In this document: piece by piece, positions 19,141 to 22,567 of the stretch
Numbering within the stretch: the first letter of the stretch is position 1
How the letters are laid out: every line of letters begins with the position of its first letter
Origin: Haplomitrium mnioides
Lineage: Eukaryota; Marchantiophyta; Haplomitriopsida; Calobryales
Direction: 5' to 3'
Assembly (NCBI GenBank): GCA_049999725.1
Contig: JBNGIS010030458.1
Span: 1 to 22,567 of the forward strand
DNA: 22,567 nt
Made by a program: the position numbers and the translations under genes
Notes under the pieces: generated by a model
Told to the model about the DNA's origin: nothing
The model's input: the letters and a program-made list of their open reading frames with translations, nothing else
Database searches by the model: none

Positions 19141-19560
19141 TCTACCCATAGCCTTTACCGGTCATCTAGCCCCATAGCCCTATACTACATATTTCTCTAG
19201 TCCAACTATCCTTCTCCCCAATTCTTCCACTCCCCTCTCATCTAATTCTTCTTCCCTCTCCTATCTCTTCTTCCCCCCTCACGGATAAGGCTATGCTCTT
19301 TCACATGGCCTTATCCCTCTACTCGTCCAAACATTGTCCACTAACACATACAATAGATAGAAATAGATAGGTAGGGGCTGGCTGGCCCTCAACACTTAGA
19401 TTAGTTTTACCAAATTTTATTTTATTTTTCTTCCTTATCACTTAGCCTTCTCTCCTTGGCCAATTATTCAAAATTTCCTCTTATCCTGAAGTTTTACAAC
19501 TTTACACTTGTTATACACAAAACTGAAGCTTTACCATTTCCTTCTTACTCCACCGCGCAG
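19141..19560 (-). repeat. minus-strand LTR U3 fragment related to LTR A
   Basis: On the minus strand, AAAACTAATCTAAGTGTTGAGGGCCA (read from about 19410 to 19384) matches AAAACTAACCTAATTGTTGAGGGCCA in the U3 of LTR A (about 6256-6281) with few differences. It continues into a similar GCC-rich stretch and a diverged version of the promoter block around the hairpin at 19283-19316. The polarity changes abruptly at about 19140, which may be a truncation or insertion boundary. The right end is uncertain because the relic gene starts near 19551. Confidence 0.55.
19283..19316. repeat. 13-bp inverted repeat hairpin
   Basis: GGATAAGGCTATG (19283-19295) and CATGGCCTTATCC (19304-19316) pair with one mismatch across an 8-base loop. 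It falls where the promoter block lies in related LTRs. Confidence 0.65.
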
Positions 19561-21986
19561 AAAAGAACTTCTTCAAGTTGTTTTTGACCTTCTGTCAGGA
19601 ACAATGCTCTCACAATATCACACTACAATGGGGAATACCAAGAAAAGATTCTGATGTCAAAAATCAGTTTACACTGCCTGGCGGTACCTTTGTTTGTAGA
19701 AGAGCCTTCAAATTAATATAAGCAGTAGAGAATGATAGAATCCAAAGGATTCAAAATCTCAAAAATGCACATCCTAGAGGTATTTTTGGAAAAAGAGAAC
19801 TATCTCCTAATGGAGTTTTTTTTCGTGAGTGGATGGACAATTTTTTCCAAGGATATTGCAAGAGAATACCCACTCATGAAGTGTACAACTTGCCAGATAA
19901 TTTTACAAAATAGGAAGTTTATGACTATTACACAACTTATTTGAAAGAGAAAGATCCCTTTTGTATTATCAGTTTCTCGGGTTTTACAAAGCATTAGAGA
20001 ACGCATTTCCAAATGTAAAAATTCCAAAACACAATAGATTTGTTGCTTGTAAAACATGCGAAGAAATAAAATCTTTGCGAGAAAAATATGTCTTGGAGTC
20101 TCACAAAGGTAACAAACTTTCTTCTCTTTTAACACATTTGGCTAATCCATCATTTTTTTTTCTAAAATCAAAGCTTAGTTCTAGAGATGTTATGTTTTCT
20201 GAACTTATAGTTAAAAGATATATTTTTAGAAGTTATTTAGCAAAGAAGATTGGAGTCGAATAATTCTTAGCAAGTTGAGTGTTGAGAAGAGAGTCTATGC
20301 TCACACAGACTTTGTTGTTTTATATTACAATTTTCACCATTTCTGCAGTCGACTAAAGCCAGAAAATGAATTTGATTCTTGGTGGTGATCTTAGCTTTGC
20401 AACAAGTTTTGTTTTTGTTTTTTTTAATGAAGAGCCATTGTAAAAAAATATTGAAATTTTTTTTCTTGTTGTTCGCAAATTCTTTGTGCGTATAGGATTT
20501 GTTTTTGATTTTTTAAAAACCAATCGCGACAATATTCACAACAAGCCATGATATTGGTGTTGTTGTATTGGTCATATGCACGTATATGATCTGTTGTTGT
20601 CTTCACTCATCCTAAACGCTTAGAGGATGTGATATAGTAATCTTTGTTTGCAAATCTTTTTTTTTTTTCTTTTCGAAATAGATGTTTGAAATTATTGAAA
20701 TGAAACACTTTGTAAAAGATTAAAAAATAAATTTAAACAATTTAAAAAAAAATTTGTTTAAGATGCCTTGAATATTATTTACACCTAAGGTTGTGTTTTG
20801 AAGTTACAATTATCCTATAATCCTAAACCTAAGGTGACTCTTTTGTTGGAAACTTGGGATTTCAAAATGTTTATGCAACAAAGTCCTTCTCTAGTTCAAA
20901 AGATACATGATATTACTTTTAATCAACAATTCAAGTTCCAATTAAATGATTCCAAAGCAAATATTTGGAGCAAATAGTTCTTAACAGATAAATTTTGGCT
21001 ACATGCGGATGATATTTGTCAACTCAAGTGCCTACTTGAAGTGGACATAGAAATTTTAAGTTCAATGTTGATTCCTCTCAAGGCATATTCTGAAATCAAA
21101 AGATCTAAAAAGGAAGAAAGAGAAGTGGATGCCAAGAAAGTGGTAATTTCAATAAGAACAACATAAGTGAGAACTGCTACAAGTTCTTTACAGATTCTGA
21201 TATTCAATGGTGGAATGACTTTTTTCTTGCCCAACAAGAGATTGCGGCTTACATCTTTGAAAAAAAAAGACAATGACTCAAAGCATAATTTACCTTTCCA
21301 CCTTCACAACAATCAAACACTTGTAATGATTTTCAAACTGTTTGTTCAGATTCTCAGCTTCATGCTCTACAAACAGAAGAAGATACTTTGATACAACAAA
21401 TACTTTCTACACATCGAGCAATCTATGATGGAACACTTAGGCTAGGCCGTGAGAAGGGAAACTTTCACACAACGCTCGATACGGGTATAAATTTGAAAAT
21501 CTACATGATTTTAAAGCTAGAATGTTTATTTGTGTTGTTGTGTCTCTAGATCCAAAGAGTAGACCCTTTTGGGTTGCCAAAGTTCTCTAAGTTTTGTCAT
21601 TTGATGAGGAAGATCCGCCAAACCCGCAACGAGTATGAGTTCAACGGTTTGCTTGTTTGGTTGAAGATGCATTTTTTGGTCAATATTTCATAGAAAAAAT
21701 AGCAACAACAAAAGGGAAACGCAAATCCAAGTTACATATTGATTTACTTGATTTGACACAAATCATGATTCTATCGTTTGATTTTCTGCTCACTTACAAA
21801 AAACAGTTGAAGAAAAGCACTTTAGCTACCATTAAAGCAAATCTATTTGAGTACGAAAGACAAAAAGCCCTCAATCCTGAAATGTTTCAAAGTGATTCAA
21901 TCAGTGCCATTAATACTGAGACAGATCAAGCAAACCTTGATGAATTTTTTGAAGTTGAATCCGAAGAAATCGAGACCAGCGACTAA
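19551..21986 (+). pseudogene. decayed transposase-like gene, DUF7869-type (putative)
   Basis: Coding fragments run in one direction through several frames. 19551-19975: TFVCRRAF, GVFFREWMDNFF, EVYNLPDNFTK, with TAA 19719 and TAG 19911. 19961-20106: GFYKALENAFPNVKIPKHNR, then a CXXC pair ACKTCEEIK. About 20281-20385: RVYAHTDF and RLKPENEFDSW. About 20460-20590: a poor stretch with GHMH, perhaps a worn G-H-T-H motif. 20831-21163: LLLETWDF, QFKFQLNDS, DKFWLHADDICQLK, TAG 20975. 21172-21500: DIQWWNDFFLAQQEIAAYIF, HTTLDTGIN. 21495-21986: VVVSLDPKSRPFWVAKV, EDAFFGQYFIEKI. From memory this motif order matches large uncharacterised proteins annotated DUF7869, often repetitive and transposase-like. 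The function is inferred. T-rich DNA at 20107-20830 may be decayed coding sequence or an intron. No terminal inverted repeats were found. Confidence 0.6.
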
Positions 21987-22267
21987 AGTCCCTCAAGAAT
22001 TTTGTTCTATATTTTGTATTTGCAAATCTGGTATAATTTAAGATGATCACTTCCAAAAGTATTTGAAAATCATTTTTAGCAACTTGTTGGATTTTTTGCC
22101 AACTTGAACTTGTGACCATAAATCATTCCAAGTTGATTGTTTTTCTGTGTAAATGAAACTTTAATTCATAGTTAATATTTTTATTTGCTTTGTAGAAATA
22201 TTTTTATCTTCAAAATATAAGTATTTTGCTTTCAACTTTCAAGGTTAGTATCTTATTGAAGAATACC
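21987..22267. other. AT-rich spacer, no feature seen
   Basis: Plain AT-rich DNA between the end of the relic gene and the next LTR promoter. It may hold the 3' flank of the relic and the start of the LTR at 22268 onward. I see no clear TG start for that LTR. Confidence 0.4.
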
Positions 22268-22567
22268 TGTCCAGGGGCAAGGTAGGGAAATACGGTGGCC
22301 TTACACCCCTCTAGGGGGCTGCCTCTCGCAAGAGCAAAGGAGAGGAGGAGCTATATAGTACGTTGGCCTTTTGGAGAAACACTTATGGGATAATGTCACG
22401 AGCTGACATTTGACGGGCAGACAGTACGAGGGGAGCATTCGCACATGAACATTTGCGCAGTGGAGAATATCGCCAGGAATCGCTAGGAGAAGAATTTCGG
22501 CAGGGAGAGGAAGGTAGTTTGATCGAGGGGTATAGATTGTAGAAGGGGCTGGATGCAAGGAGAGGTG
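22268..22567 (+). repeat. partial LTR of the same promoter family, cut by window end
   Basis: It begins at or before CTGTCCAGGGGCAAGG and carries the shared promoter block, the TATA box and AAACACTTATGGGAT downstream (also seen after the TATA boxes of LTRs A and B). It then runs into purine-rich sequence with AATCGC/GGCAGGGAGAGG-type repeats, typical of R/U5 in these LTRs. Whether a full element or a solo LTR follows cannot be told from the window. Confidence 0.65.
22294..22357 (+). promoter_or_regulatory. LTR promoter block and TATA box (third copy)
   Basis: GGTGGCCTTACACCCC starts at 22294, GGCTGCCTCTC ends near 22327, and TATATA lies at 22352-22357, a 24-25 bp gap as in the other two copies. 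Confidence 0.7.

Noticed and set aside
20424-20606. 60-residue minus-strand frame
   Set aside because: It is antisense to the relic gene, AT-rich, and has no recognisable domain.

Overview
This window looks like intergenic DNA from a large, repeat-rich land-plant genome. The basis is plant-type Ty3/gypsy retrotransposons with very long LTRs, a tRNA-Asp-type primer binding site, eukaryotic TATA boxes inside the LTRs, and no recognisable host gene. The type of Gag, together with a decayed uncharacterised transposase-like gene, would fit a gymnosperm, fern or other non-angiosperm. That placement is a guess from the sequence. I see no tRNA, rRNA, CRISPR array or bacterial-type operon.

Layout. 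(1) Element A, plus strand, 1-9863: the last 131 bp of its 5' LTR (1-131), an uninterrupted gag (271-1953), then protease, reverse transcriptase, RNase H and integrase (about 1954-5801) broken by at least 14 stop codons and several frame changes, a polypurine tract (6012-6020), and a complete 3840-bp 3' LTR (6024-9863) with matching ends TGTCA...TGACA. The LTR carries a TATA box, a 12-unit degenerate tandem array and two other internal repeat families. (2) Element B, minus strand, 9864-15980: 5' LTR (15980-13006, ends TGTCGT...ACGACA), tRNA-Asp-like primer binding site, broken gag, broken protease, and the first part of the downstream polyprotein, which stops exactly where the LTR of element A ends. 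Element A therefore appears to have inserted into element B, and the rest of element B should lie left of the window. (3) 15981-19140: no coding signal. It is plus-strand purine-rich with its own TATA box and resembles a third, diverged LTR. (4) 19141-about 19560: minus-strand fragment of an LTR upstream region related to that of element A. (5) 19551-21986: plus-strand relic of a transposase-like gene in at least four frames, matching from memory the order of motifs in the uncharacterised DUF7869-type family. (6) About 22268-22567: start of another plus-strand LTR of the same promoter family, cut by the window end.

The LTRs are tied together by a shared promoter block (core GGTGGCCTTACACCCC, then GGCTGCCTCTC) placed 24-25 bp before a TATATA box in three copies on both strands. 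A diverged version occurs in the minus-strand fragment at 19141-19560. The most unusual points are the intact gag beside a wrecked pol in a copy whose LTR ends are nearly identical, the LTRs built of short internal arrays, and the DUF7869-like relic.
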